40,713 nt of DNA from an uncultured Algimonas sp. (GCA_937923575.1 CALDUL010000084.1:1-40713), one strand, 5' to 3'. Shown: positions 1 to 7,252, counted from the stretch's first letter. The notes: a model not told the origin generated them from the letters alone. Translations and numbers: made by a program.

Positions 1-1
1 T

Positions 2-250
2 CACTTGGGCGAAGACCGTGTCATCGATCCACCGCGCAAGGGCATGGGCGCAGAAGACTTCGCAGAATTCATCGCGCCGGAACTGGGCGTCCGCGGTGTC
101 TATATGGCCGTTGGCGGTACCCCGCCGAAGCAAATGGCGACGGCCGCCTCGCACCACTCGCCCTTCTTCAAGGTTTCGCCGGAAGAGAGCGTGACGCTGG
201 GAACGGAGGCGATGGTGGTGAGCGCACTGGCGGTGTTTGGAAAAGAGTAG
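2..250 (+). CDS. M20-family metallopeptidase/amidohydrolase, C-terminal fragment
   Basis: This is the last ~82 codons of a gene that begins before the window; the reading frame is open from base 2 to the TAG at 248-250. The visible residues match the C-terminal part of the M20 dizinc peptidase/amidohydrolase family. There is a G-A-E-D-F segment, where the family places a metal-binding region. A H-H-S-P-F-F segment follows, where the family carries its last metal-ligand histidine. These enzymes hydrolyse N-acyl amino acids or small peptides, usually in the cytoplasm. The substrate cannot be told from this fragment. The gene is followed by a palindromic hairpin and then thyA on the same strand. 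Confidence 0.8.
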   Translation, partial: HLGEDRVIDPPRKGMGAEDFAEFIAPELGVRGVYMAVGGTPPKQMATAASHHSPFFKVSPEESVTLGTEAMVVSALAVFGKE

Positions 251-263
251 GTTCCTCTTTTCC

Positions 264-288
264 TCATCCCGGGCTTTACCCGGGATGA
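264..288. repeat. Intergenic palindrome (10-bp stem, 5-nt loop)
   Basis: A perfect inverted repeat, TCATCCCGGG then CTTTA then CCCGGGATGA, lies 13 bp after the peptidase stop. It is not followed by a T tract on either strand, so it is a poor intrinsic terminator. It looks like the short dispersed GC-rich palindromes common between alphaproteobacterial genes. It may still stabilise the 3' end of the upstream mRNA. Confidence 0.6.
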
Positions 289-362
289 AGGAAAAAATTG
301 CGAGTGTGGACGCTTTGCCTCGCGCGCTTTGTCGAGTCGTCCAACCGCGCTAAGCCCGTCCC

Positions 363-1175
363 ATGCGCCAGTATCTCGATCTCCTGCAGCACGTCATGGA
401 CCATGGCACGGACCGGATGGACCGGACGGGGACGGGGACGCGGGGGGTGTTTGGCTATCAGATGCGCTTCGATCTGGCCGACGGCTTTCCGATGGTCACG
501 ACCAAGAAGCTGCACCGCAAGTCGATCATTCACGAGCTACTCTGGTTCATCGCGGGTGATACAAATGTCGCTTATCTGCAAGAGAACGGCGTCAAGATCT
601 GGGATGCCTGGGCGGATGAGAATGGCGATCTTGGTCCAGTCTATGGCAAGCAGTGGCGCCGCTGGGAAGGACCGGACGGCAAGGTCATTGACCAGCTCGC
701 CAATGTCGTCGAGGCGATCCGCAGCAATCCCTATTCACGCCGTCACATCGTCTCCGCATGGAACCCGGCGGAAGTCGAGGGCATGGCCCTGCCGCCCTGT
801 CACTCGCTGTTCCAATTCTTCGTCGCGCCCGATGCGGACGGAGGCCCGGATCGGCTCTCTTGCCAGCTCTACCAGCGCTCGGCGGACATTTTCCTCGGCG
901 TGCCCTTCAACATCGCGAGCTACGCCCTACTGACCGAGATGGTCGCGCAGGTCTGCGGGCTGCGCGTCGGCGACTTCGTGCACACCTTTGGCGACGCGCA
1001 CATCTACCACAACCACTTCGACCAAGTGCGCGAGCAGCTGGCTCGAGAGCCGGGGGCGCTGCCGCGGCTGAAGCTGAACCCGGAGGTGCGGGAGATCACG
1101 GCGTTTACTTATGCGGACGTCAAACTCGTCGGCTACAAGGCGCAGCCGCATATTGCGGCGAAGGTGGCGGTCTAG
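363..1175 (+). CDS. thyA: Thymidylate synthase ThyA
   Basis: ThyA methylates dUMP to dTMP in the cytoplasm, using methylenetetrahydrofolate and releasing dihydrofolate. The protein has 270 residues, close to the usual 264. The nucleophile is Cys146 in the [10 protein letters not shown] motif. The N-terminal phosphate-binding arginine lies in R-T-G-T-G-T (residues 21-26), the W-D-A-W segment is at 80-83, and the R-R-H segment is at 126-128. The ATG at 363 gives the standard N-terminus. Dihydrofolate reductase (folA), which recycles its product, is 3 kb downstream on the same strand but not in the same operon. The stop lies only 7 bp before the inverted repeat that encloses the GIY-YIG gene. 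Confidence 0.98.
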   Translation: MRQYLDLLQHVMDHGTDRMDRTGTGTRGVFGYQMRFDLADGFPMVTTKKLHRKSIIHELLWFIAGDTNVAYLQENGVKIWDAWADENGDLGPVYGKQWRRWEGPDGKVIDQLANVVEAIRSNPYSRRHIVSAWNPAEVEGMALPPCHSLFQFFVAPDADGGPDRLSCQLYQRSADIFLGVPFNIASYALLTEMVAQVCGLRVGDFVHTFGDAHIYHNHFDQVREQLAREPGALPRLKLNPEVREITAFTYADVKLVGYKAQPHIAAKVAV

Positions 1176-1182
1176 ATGCGAT

Positions 1183-1222
1183 GTCACACCGACGCGAGCA
1201 AAGCTCGCCCGGTGCCCATCCC
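1183..1222. repeat. Left inverted repeat of the GIY-YIG cassette
   Basis: This is the left arm of an inverted repeat whose partner is at 1565-1604. The outer 12 bp (GTCACACCGACG, 1183-1194) and inner 15 bp (CCCGGTGCCCATCCC, 1208-1222) match the partner perfectly in reverse complement. Between them sits a perfect hairpin, GCGAGC-AAA-GCTCGC (1194-1208). The equivalent part of the right arm differs in sequence but still folds. Confidence 0.85.
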
Positions 1223-1244
1223 TTGAAGGTCAAGCAATGCACCC

Positions 1245-1556
1245 ATGCACCAGACGCAAACATTCGTCGTCTACATCCTCGCCAGCCACAAAAACGGCAG
1301 CCTTTATATCGGCGTGACGAATGACCTCATCCGTCGGATCGAAGAACATAAATCGGCGCACAAGCCGCGCAGTCATACCGCGCGCTATAATATCAAGCGG
1401 CTCGTCTACTTTGAGACGTTCGACGACCCGGGATCGGCGATCGACCGAGAGAAGTTTCTGAAAAAGCTGACGCGGGCGCGGAAGGTCAAACTGATCGAGG
1501 CGGAGAATCCAGATTGGTTTGAGTTATTCAAGGGCGAGGATACTGTGTTGTGGTGA
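1245..1556 (+). CDS. Small GIY-YIG nuclease-domain protein (UPF0213-like)
   Basis: This is a 103-residue single-domain protein. Residues 8-22 carry the GIY-YIG signature in the form V-V-Y-I-L...L-Y-I-G-V-T, followed by N-D-L-I-R-R-I-E-E-H, which supplies the conserved arginine and histidine. A downstream R-E-K-F-L-K-K segment contains the glutamate expected to bind the metal. The C-terminal W-F-E-L-F tail is typical of the short free-standing alphaproteobacterial members. The family fold cleaves DNA strands or structured nucleic acid, but the target of these short proteins is not established. The ATG at 1245 is the only sensible start, and no strong ribosome site precedes it. The gene fills almost all the space between two inverted repeats, which suggests that nuclease and repeats work as a unit. 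Confidence 0.9.
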   Translation: MHQTQTFVVYILASHKNGSLYIGVTNDLIRRIEEHKSAHKPRSHTARYNIKRLVYFETFDDPGSAIDREKFLKKLTRARKVKLIEAENPDWFELFKGEDTVLW

Positions 1557-1564
1557 GAGGTCAG

Positions 1565-1604
1565 GGGATGGGCACCGGGTGACCTGCGGCCACGTCGGTG
1601 TGAC
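1565..1604. repeat. Right inverted repeat of the GIY-YIG cassette
   Basis: This is the partner of the repeat at 1183-1222. It contains GGGATGGGCACCGGG (1565-1579) and CGTCGGTGTGAC (1593-1604), exact reverse complements of the left arm. The middle reads, on the minus strand, GTGGCC-GCA-GGTCAC, a 6-bp hairpin with one G-T pair. Several bases differ from the left-arm stem, yet the pairing is preserved. Confidence 0.85.
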
Positions 1605-1625
1605 GCATTTGGAGTTAATATAGAC

Positions 1626-1660
1626 CCGCAAAGCGCGCCGGAGTGGCGCGCGCTTTGCGG
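1626..1660. terminator. Long GC-rich hairpin between convergent genes
   Basis: A 13-bp perfect stem (CCGCAAAGCGCGC and GCGCGCTTTGCGG) with a 9-nt loop lies between the GIY-YIG gene and the 3' end of the convergent PhnA-ending operon. No T tract follows on either strand. Its place between convergent genes suggests a bidirectional stop or mRNA end-stabiliser. It might also belong to the neighbouring cassette. Confidence 0.5.
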
Positions 1661-1697
1661 CGCGACGGCGATTTGATCCCCCGGATCAAACCTCACA

Positions 1698-2024
1698 TCA
1701 CGCCTTCTTCACAAACTCCGTCTTCAGCTTCATCGGCCCGATTCCGTCGACCTTGCAGTCGATGTCGTGGTCCTCATCCACCAGCCGGTTGATCCGCACC
1801 TTGGTCCCGACCTTCACCGTCTTGGACGTCCCGCGCACTTTCAGGTCCTTGATCAGCGTGACCCAGTCGCCGTCTTTCAGCACATTGCCGTTGGCGTCGC
1901 GGTAGACCTTCGCGGCGACGTCGCTGGCGGAGAATTCATGCGCGCATTCGGGGCAGACGAGCAGGGCGGCGTCTTCGTAGACGTAAGACGAGCCGCATTC
2001 GGGGCAGGGTGGGAGTTCGCTCAT
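1698..2024 (-). CDS. PhnA/YjdM-like zinc-ribbon protein
   Basis: A 108-residue protein, close to the ~111 residues of E. coli YjdM (formerly PhnA). The N-terminus has a four-cysteine zinc ribbon (C-P-E-C at residues 7-10 and C-P-E-C 17 residues on). The C-terminal domain contains the typical [15 protein letters not shown] segment. The family was once linked to alkylphosphonate use, but that is not well supported, so no reaction is assigned. The ATG at 2024 overlaps the upstream TGA in an ATGA, making this the last gene of a translationally coupled operon. A longer in-frame extension upstream would run back into the HAD-UbiA gene and is rejected. Confidence 0.9.
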   Translation of the reverse strand: MSELPPCPECGSSYVYEDAALLVCPECAHEFSASDVAAKVYRDANGNVLKDGDWVTLIKDLKVRGTSKTVKVGTKVRINRLVDEDHDIDCKVDGIGPMKLKTEFVKKA

Positions 2025-3049
2025 AGCGCTAATGTCCCAAGGCTCAGCAGCCCGATGCCGACGACGAGTGCGTGAACAAACACCGCGCGGCGGCCTGAGT
2101 GCCTGAGCGCGATCATGCTGACGAAAAACGTCGCCATGAATCCGAGCGCGGCGGGCCATCCCAGTGTGGTGAGCGACACGGCGAGCCCGACGATCCAGAG
2201 CCCGACCATCGCGCCGACGGCTTCCGTGACCGCAAGCGTGCCATTGGCGAGCGGGCGGTCGCGCATATCGGCGCGGCGCCTATCACGCTGAATGTCGGCG
2301 AGGTCGTCGGCCAGGCTGACGGCGGCGAGCAGCATGACGCCGCAGAGTACGACCCAGAGCGATGTGCCCCAATCCACTGTACGGCCCAGCAGAAAGGCCG
2401 CGACCGAGGGTAGGGCGGAACCGAGCGCAAGAGGCCACATCACCGGCCGCAGCGCGCGCATGAGCGGGCCGAGACTGTGGCTGCGCTCTTCGAGAATGGT
2501 CACCGGCTCGCCCGCATTGGTCCGCGTCTCCGGCGTGTCGCTGGGTGGGCGCATGCCGTAGCCGGAATGGGCGGCCTCCCAGACCTTGTAGTCCTGGGTG
2601 GAATTGCCAGCATAGTCGAAGCCGTCGGGGAAGCGGTCGGTCAGGAAGCTGGCCTTGCGCTCGCTGGTCATGTTCCAGCCGATCTTGGTGCCGTAAGCCT
2701 CGTCGATGAAGTCCAGCCCGCCGGCGAGTTGGTCCACCAGCGATTGTTCGGAGCCGGAACACAGATGCACGGGCCGCCCGCTTGCGCGCGCGTCATGGGC
2801 GAGTTGCACGATCTTCGGCTCTAGTGGCAGGTCGCCGAACGCGATTCGGTCGCCGATCCGCGCCACCATCTCGTCCTTCATGGCCGGCTTGTCGCGCAGG
2901 CCGAGCCGGGCGTAGTGGACGGCTTTGAGCGGGTCGCGCTTGACGGCCTCCAGTATCATTTCGTGTGTCAGGTCCGAACGCAGCAGCGTGCCGTCAACGT
3001 CAAGGATGAGTGGGCGCGGCTTGGGCTTCGGTACGAGCGTCAAAGTCAT
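2021..3049 (-). CDS. HAD phosphatase fused to a short UbiA-like prenyltransferase segment
   Basis: This protein has 342 residues. The N-terminal half is a HAD-superfamily hydrolase: D-V-D-G-T at 17-21 holds the nucleophile and acid/base aspartates, and [10 protein letters not shown] at 146-155 supplies the metal-binding aspartate. The C-terminal half (about 200-342) is membrane-embedded and carries D-D-L-A-D-I-Q-R-D (248-256) plus R-P-L-A-N-G. These match the first aspartate-rich motif of UbiA prenyltransferases, which binds the Mg-diphosphate. HAD-UbiA fusions are a known architecture, but they normally have a full ~280-residue UbiA domain. This one stops after a few helices and lacks the second aspartate motif. 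ATGA overlaps join it to both neighbours, so the short end looks natural rather than a sequencing error. Substrate unknown. Confidence 0.8.
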   Translation of the reverse strand: MTLTLVPKPKPRPLILDVDGTLLRSDLTHEMILEAVKRDPLKAVHYARLGLRDKPAMKDEMVARIGDRIAFGDLPLEPKIVQLAHDARASGRPVHLCSGSEQSLVDQLAGGLDFIDEAYGTKIGWNMTSERKASFLTDRFPDGFDYAGNSTQDYKVWEAAHSGYGMRPPSDTPETRTNAGEPVTILEERSHSLGPLMRALRPVMWPLALGSALPSVAAFLLGRTVDWGTSLWVVLCGVMLLAAVSLADDLADIQRDRRRADMRDRPLANGTLAVTEAVGAMVGLWIVGLAVSLTTLGWPAALGFMATFFVSMIALRHSGRRAVFVHALVVGIGLLSLGTLAL

Positions 3050-3372
3050 GCCCTCGCTCCCGGTCGGCGGCTGGACGGCAGCTTGGTCGGGTGAGTCGCT
3101 GCGATGACATCGTCGCCGTCCATCAGCACCCATTCTTGAGAAAAGTTGCTGGTCCCGATATAAAGTGCGAGATCGAAAAGCCTGCCGCGCGCCTCGAATT
3201 CGAGGGTCAGAACAGGCCTGAGGTCTCTTGCTTTGACATAGGTCTTGAAGCGGTCGAAGAAGCTTCCCGCAATACTCCTGCCGTTGACGTTCAGGACGGC
3301 CCTGCCCAGCCAATCATGGCCCGCCTTAATGCGTGAGCCGCCATTTTCGATATCGAGCTTCCAGCGACTCAC
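3046..3372 (-). CDS. Unknown small protein B, paralogue of the preceding gene
   Basis: No family was recognised. The protein has 108 residues, no signal peptide and no membrane segment. It shares an ordered set of motifs with the gene directly upstream: W-(F/L)-G, then L-x-V-(D/N)-G-(K/R), then L-A-L-Y, then M-D-G-D-x-V-I-A-A, and a final K-L-P. This indicates a tandem duplication. The start is taken as the GTG at 3372, because it overlaps the upstream TGA as GTGA and places the shared motifs in register. The stop overlaps the next ATG as ATGA. The regular alternation of hydrophobic and polar residues suggests a mostly beta fold, which is an inference. It lies in one operon with a VUT-type membrane protein, a HAD-UbiA fusion and a PhnA-like protein. 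Confidence 0.75.
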   Translation of the reverse strand: MSRWKLDIENGGSRIKAGHDWLGRAVLNVNGRSIAGSFFDRFKTYVKARDLRPVLTLEFEARGRLFDLALYIGTSNFSQEWVLMDGDDVIAATHPTKLPSSRRPGARA

Positions 3373-3677
3373 GGCTCGGGTTTCGGCTGGCGATCGGCGG
3401 GAAGCTTGTCGGGGCGGCTGGCGGCTATGACAGTGTCGCCGTCCATGATGACGAGATTGACCGAGAACATGAGCGCTTCGGCATAGAGCGCGAGATGGGC
3501 CGGGCCGCGGACGAGCTCGACGTCGCCTTCGACCAGCACTTCGCTGCGGTCCATGTGGAAAAATTTGGTTGTGCTGCCGACGATCTTGCCATCGACCATC
3601 AGCGTGGTCGGGCCGAACCACTCATTGCTCGCCACGATATCGGAGCCTTTGTGGATGACGGACAGCATTTCTCTCAT
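3369..3677 (-). CDS. Unknown small protein A, paralogue of the following gene
   Basis: No family was recognised. The protein has 102 residues, no signal sequence and no membrane helix. It has M-V-D-G-K-I-V-G near the middle of the N-terminal half, then A-H-L-A-L-Y-A, and near the C-terminus M-D-G-D-T-V-I-A-A followed by D-K-L-P-A-D-R. The same motif order and spacing appear in the next gene, so the two arose by duplication or form a conserved pair. The ATG at 3677 overlaps the upstream TGA as ATGA, and its own TGA overlaps the GTG of gene B. The coupling suggests equimolar production, perhaps of two subunits of one complex. Confidence 0.8.
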   Translation of the reverse strand: MREMLSVIHKGSDIVASNEWFGPTTLMVDGKIVGSTTKFFHMDRSEVLVEGDVELVRGPAHLALYAEALMFSVNLVIMDGDTVIAASRPDKLPADRQPKPEP

Positions 3678-4234
3678 GGCGTTTCTCCCAGACCATCGCG
3701 CTCCATCGTGCGGCGGATCAGCCACCAGATGACCAGAGCACCGATCATCTTGCCCACTATAGATAGGACGATATTGGGCAGAGTGAACATGCCGTCGCGA
3801 ATGGCCTCCGCGCCGAGCAGGAAAACGGTCGTGTCGACGGGCGCGGCAAGGGCGGACGACAGAAGGACGCGGGTCGAAAGCTTCAGTTTGGTGAAAGTGT
3901 AGACCGCCCAGTCCACCAGCTCGGACACCGCAAAGGCCACACCGGAGGCCAACGCCAGCTCGCCGCCGCTCGTCGCCCATGTGAGCCCAAGCGCGACAGC
4001 CATGGCGAGCAGGACCCAATGGCCGATCTCTCGCTGTGCGAAGTCGCGCGCCACCAGCACCAGCCCCGTCACGACGGTTACCGGATTGAATAACCAGCCG
4101 AGCAGCGGCAGCTCCACCATCGGCGCCCAGGTGAAGCTCCAATTGATGAATGGGATCAGCGCGACATAGATCAGCGTGACCAGCGCAGCGCGGCCGGGGC
4201 GGGAGAATGGGGGCGAGTCGGCGTAAGTGGACAC
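3674..4234 (-). CDS. VUT-family (YhhQ-like) membrane protein, possible precursor transporter
   Basis: The protein has 186 residues and about six hydrophobic segments (roughly 16-34, 46-62, 72-88, 94-110, 121-141 and 152-172). The segment V-A-R-D-F-A-Q-R-E (61-69), the later S-E-L-V-D-W-A-V-Y-T and A-P-V-D-T-T-V-F-L match the VUT/YhhQ family. E. coli YhhQ, in that family, imports queuosine precursors such as preQ0. The substrate here is not certain, since the neighbours include no queuosine genes. I chose the GTG at 4234, preceded by AGGTGG, because an ATG at 4273 would leave almost no room for the divergent folA promoter. This is the first gene of a five-gene overlapping operon that shares a 43-bp divergent control region with folA. 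Confidence 0.75.
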   Translation of the reverse strand: MSTYADSPPFSRPGRAALVTLIYVALIPFINWSFTWAPMVELPLLGWLFNPVTVVTGLVLVARDFAQREIGHWVLLAMAVALGLTWATSGGELALASGVAFAVSELVDWAVYTFTKLKLSTRVLLSSALAAPVDTTVFLLGAEAIRDGMFTLPNIVLSIVGKMIGALVIWWLIRRTMERDGLGETP

Positions 4235-4277
4235 GCACCACCTATACGGGGCGAAGCGCGGCCTGTAACCCATCGCC

Positions 4278-4826
4278 ATGGCCGAGCCGATTCCCATCTT
4301 CCGAGACGCTCGAGAGCCTGGGGCCAAGCTCTGCGCGGTCTGGGCGCGCTCACGCAACCGGGTGATCGGGCGTGACGGCGATCTGCCGTGGCGGCTGTCC
4401 TCGGATCTGAAACACTTCAAGCGGCTGACGCAGGGCAAGCCCTGTCTGATGGGCCGAAAGACGTGGGAGTCGCTGCCCGGCGTCCTGCCGGGACGGCCGC
4501 ATCTCGTTCTCACGCGTGACGAGACCTATGAAGCCGAGGGCGCGGAGGTGTTCACAGATATGCGCGACATGGTCGGGCGCGGAATGGAGCTGGCGGGCGC
4601 GGGCGGCGTGGATGAGGTCATGATCATCGGCGGTGCGCAGATCTACTCGGCTTTGCTGCCCCATACCGACATCATCTTTGAGACGATCGTCGATGCAAAC
4701 ATCACTGGCGACGCGCATTTGCCGGAACTCCAGATGGAACGCTGGAGCGTAAGGAATGAAAAGCGTCACGCGGCTGGTCCGCGCGATGACTACGCCTTTG
4801 TGACACGGTCGTTGTTCCGCGCTTGA
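4278..4826 (+). CDS. folA: Dihydrofolate reductase
   Basis: Reduces dihydrofolate to tetrahydrofolate with NADPH in the cytoplasm, recycling the product of ThyA. The protein has 182 residues, a little longer than the usual ~160 because of a ~17-residue N-terminal extension. Family marks are L-C-A-V-W-A (18-23), R-V-I-G-R-D-G-D-L-P-W (28-38) in the Met20-loop position, the catalytic acid Asp43 in L-S-S-D-L-K, the NADPH-binding M-G-R-K-T-W-E-S (58-65), and I-I-G-G-A-Q-I-Y further on. No clear ribosome site precedes the ATG, so translation could begin slightly later. It is divergent from the VUT operon and is followed after 47 bp by hflK. Confidence 0.95.
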   Translation: MAEPIPIFRDAREPGAKLCAVWARSRNRVIGRDGDLPWRLSSDLKHFKRLTQGKPCLMGRKTWESLPGVLPGRPHLVLTRDETYEAEGAEVFTDMRDMVGRGMELAGAGGVDEVMIIGGAQIYSALLPHTDIIFETIVDANITGDAHLPELQMERWSVRNEKRHAAGPRDDYAFVTRSLFRA

Positions 4827-4873
4827 AAGCGTAACGACACGCCTCCACATAGGACGGGATAACGGAGACACAC

Positions 4874-6031
4874 ATGCCAGATGGAAATTCGCCCTGGGGC
4901 CCAAAAGGGTCTGGCGACAAAGGGGGTTCAGGCGGACCCAAGTCCCCTTGGGGTAACGAACCGAAAAAACCTGTCGGACAGAAGCCCGGCGGCAATCGCT
5001 CGACCGACCTCGACAATGTCATTCAAGGCTTCAAGAAGCGCGGTGGTCCGCGTCGGCCCGGACAACGCGGCCCTCTCGGTGGCGGCGGTGGCGGCGGAGG
5101 CGGCGATTTCCGCATCGGCCCGTTCGGTCCACTGGGTATCGCTCTGGTCGTGGGCGCGCTCATGCTGATCTCGACATCCGTCTATACGGTCGATCAAACA
5201 GAACGCGCGCTCGTGCTGCGCTTTGGCGACTATTCGCGGACAGCGGAACCAGGCCTGAACTTTAAATGGCCCAACCCGATCGAAACGACCGTGAAGCGCG
5301 AGACCGAGATCATCCAGAAGATGGTCATTGGCGGGAATGATGCGTCCTCGCTCATGCTGACGGGCGACGAGAACATCGTGGATATCGACTTCACCGTGCT
5401 GTGGCGGATCAATAATCTCGCCGACCACTATTTCGAAGTCGATGAACCCGAAGTCGCTGTGCGCGCCGTGGCCGAGTCCGCCATGCGCGAGATCGTCGGC
5501 AAATCAGAGCTGCAAGGCATCATCACGACGGATCGTCTGGCCATCACGACCGCCGTGCGCGATCTGATGCAGACCACGCTGGACGAATATAAAGCCGGTG
5601 TGCGCGTCGTCGAAGTGCAGCTGCAAAAGGCCGATGCGCCGGATCAGGGCGGCGTCGTTGCCGCTTTCCGCGACGTGGTGGATGCCGCGCAGGAACGCGA
5701 AACAGTCATCAACCAAGCGACGGCACAGCAGAACACGATCGTCCCGGTCGCCCGTGGTGAAGCTGCTCAAATTCTGCAGGATGCCGAAGCCTATCGCGAC
5801 CGCGTCATCGCGGAAGCCAAGGGTGAGGCCGAGCGCTTCAACAAGGTCTATGACGAATACCGCAAGGCGCCTCAGGTTACGCGCCAGCGACTTTATCTGG
5901 AGACCATTGAAGAGGTCTACGGGCCGGCTGAGAAGATCATTCTCGACAGTGACGGCGGCTCCGGTGTCGTGCCCTATCTGCCGCTCGACCAGCTCGGCAA
6001 TCGCGCCCGCGCTCAGCGGTCCGGAAACTAG
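4874..6031 (+). CDS. hflK: HflK, SPFH-domain membrane protease regulator
   Basis: HflK and HflC form a large membrane cage around FtsH in the inner membrane and modulate its proteolysis. The protein has 385 residues. The first ~80 are Gly/Pro-rich, including an uninterrupted glycine run at about 69-77. A transmembrane helix lies at ~84-104, then a band-7/SPFH domain begins with V-D-Q-T-E-R-A-L-V-L-R-F-G. An alanine/glutamate-rich coiled segment follows, with E-A-A-Q-I-L-Q-D-A-E-A-Y-R-D-R-V-I-A-E-A as its core. The ATG is preceded by a GGAG ribosome site. hflC follows after 9 bp. Its partner protease FtsH is encoded at the far end of this window. Confidence 0.96.
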   Translation: MPDGNSPWGPKGSGDKGGSGGPKSPWGNEPKKPVGQKPGGNRSTDLDNVIQGFKKRGGPRRPGQRGPLGGGGGGGGGDFRIGPFGPLGIALVVGALMLISTSVYTVDQTERALVLRFGDYSRTAEPGLNFKWPNPIETTVKRETEIIQKMVIGGNDASSLMLTGDENIVDIDFTVLWRINNLADHYFEVDEPEVAVRAVAESAMREIVGKSELQGIITTDRLAITTAVRDLMQTTLDEYKAGVRVVEVQLQKADAPDQGGVVAAFRDVVDAAQERETVINQATAQQNTIVPVARGEAAQILQDAEAYRDRVIAEAKGEAERFNKVYDEYRKAPQVTRQRLYLETIEEVYGPAEKIILDSDGGSGVVPYLPLDQLGNRARAQRSGN

Positions 6032-6040
6032 GAGGCTATC

Positions 6041-6940
6041 ATGAACCAACGTCTCGTCATGCTGGCCGTGCTCGGCGGCCTCATCATCATCGCTCTGTTC
6101 GGTGCGCTCTTCACCGTTGAAGAACACGAACAGGCCATCGTCTTCCAGTTCGGTGAAGCCCAGCGGGTAGAAAACTCATGGGGCGAAGAGCCCAACGCGG
6201 GTCTGAAGCTGAAAACGCCGTTCGTCGAAAACGTCGTCTATCTGTCGCGCCGCAATCTCGAAGTGGACCTGCGTCCTGTCGAGCTGCTCGCATCCGATCA
6301 GGAGCGCCTCGTGGTGGATGCCTTTGTGCGCTACCGCATCACCGATCCGATCCGGTTCTACGAAAAACTGCGCAATGAGCGCGGCGCGCAGGACCAGTTG
6401 CAGGCGATCTTCGACTCGACACTTCGTGATGTGCTCGGCCGCGTCGACACGCCGGAGATCATTTCCGGGCGCCGTTCGGAACTGATGGCGGAGATCCAGT
6501 CCACTGCTGACGGCGTGGCGGAGACCGAAGACCTCGGCATCGACATCATCGATGTACGGATCAAGCGCGCCGACCTGCCGCAGGACAACTACTCCCGCGT
6601 CTTCGACCGCATGGTCTCGCAGCGTAATCTCGAAGCGAACCTGATCCGCGCCGAAGGCCAGGAGCGGGCGCAGGAAATCCGCGCCACAGCCGAGAAAGAA
6701 GCGACGATCATTCGCGCCGAGGCTCAGCGCAAGGCGGAGATCATTCGCGGTGAGGGCGACGGTGAGCGCACGCGCATCTTTGCCGAAGCTTACGAAAAGG
6801 ACCCGGAGTTCTACGCCTTCTACCGCTCCATGGAAGCCTACCGTAAGGGTCTCGGCTCCGGCACGACCTATGTGCTGTCACCCGATAGCGACTTCCTGAG
6901 CTATCTGGATGACCAGTCCGGTCGCCGCAACGGCCGCTAG
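6041..6940 (+). CDS. hflC: HflC, SPFH-domain membrane protease regulator
   Basis: Partner of HflK in the HflKC-FtsH complex. The protein has 299 residues, with a transmembrane helix at ~5-26. The SPFH domain starts at E-E-H-E-Q-A-I-V-F-Q-F-G, and a charged helical stretch (R-A-E-G-Q-E-R-A-Q-E-I-R-A-T-A-E-K-E-A) leads to a C-terminal Y-V-L-S-P-D-S-D-F segment, all typical of HflC. The ribosome site is a full AGGAGG that begins within the hflK stop codon (AGGAGGCTATCATG), so the two genes are closely coupled. A DUF2065 gene follows after 11 bp. Confidence 0.97.
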   Translation: MNQRLVMLAVLGGLIIIALFGALFTVEEHEQAIVFQFGEAQRVENSWGEEPNAGLKLKTPFVENVVYLSRRNLEVDLRPVELLASDQERLVVDAFVRYRITDPIRFYEKLRNERGAQDQLQAIFDSTLRDVLGRVDTPEIISGRRSELMAEIQSTADGVAETEDLGIDIIDVRIKRADLPQDNYSRVFDRMVSQRNLEANLIRAEGQERAQEIRATAEKEATIIRAEAQRKAEIIRGEGDGERTRIFAEAYEKDPEFYAFYRSMEAYRKGLGSGTTYVLSPDSDFLSYLDDQSGRRNGR

Positions 6941-6951
6941 GACGCGCGATC

Positions 6952-7167
6952 ATGTCTATCTTGGCTCTGGCCCTGCTGCTCGTCGGCGGGGCCTTGGCAT
7001 TTGAGGGCTTCGCCTGGGCCGTCGCGCCGGACGGCATGAAGGAGGCCTACCGCGCGCTGGTCGAGCAGATGGACTCGCGCCAGCTCGCGCTCGTGGGTCT
7101 GGTGTTCCTATGTATCGGGCTGGCCTGCATCGTGTTCGGCGTGTCGCTGATGCGCGGCCTCACTTAA
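6952..7167 (+). CDS. DUF2065 family small membrane protein
   Basis: A 71-residue protein with two hydrophobic helices (about 3-22 and 45-67), separated by a loop containing P-D-G-M-K-E-A-Y-R. This is the pattern of DUF2065, a family of unknown function often located beside hflK and hflC. It lies 11 bp after hflC, so it is very likely part of the same transcript. A role as an accessory to the HflKC complex is inferred from this gene order alone. Confidence 0.85.
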   Translation: MSILALALLLVGGALAFEGFAWAVAPDGMKEAYRALVEQMDSRQLALVGLVFLCIGLACIVFGVSLMRGLT

Positions 7168-7252
7168 CGGATAAGCCCCGTTACTGATAAGTAAGCCGCC
7201 AGCGTCAGCCCGCCGCCTTGGCAAAGCGGCCGAATTGGCGCACACACGCATC

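Larger units (their letters stand above)
1183..1604 (+). mobile_element. Candidate GIY-YIG cassette bounded by structured inverted repeats
   Basis: A 422-bp unit consists of a single GIY-YIG nuclease gene between two ~40-bp inverted repeats, each containing a hairpin. It is wedged between thyA and a convergent operon. The layout recalls REP hairpins flanking a RAYT gene, but the enzyme is a GIY-YIG nuclease instead of a tyrosine transposase. Mobility is an inference: no target-site duplication is evident, and no second copy was found in this window. Confidence 0.35.

Noticed and set aside
2025-2159. N-terminal extension of the PhnA-like protein
   Set aside because: It lies within the HAD-UbiA coding frame and is Arg-rich shadow sequence; the ATGA-coupled ATG is better.
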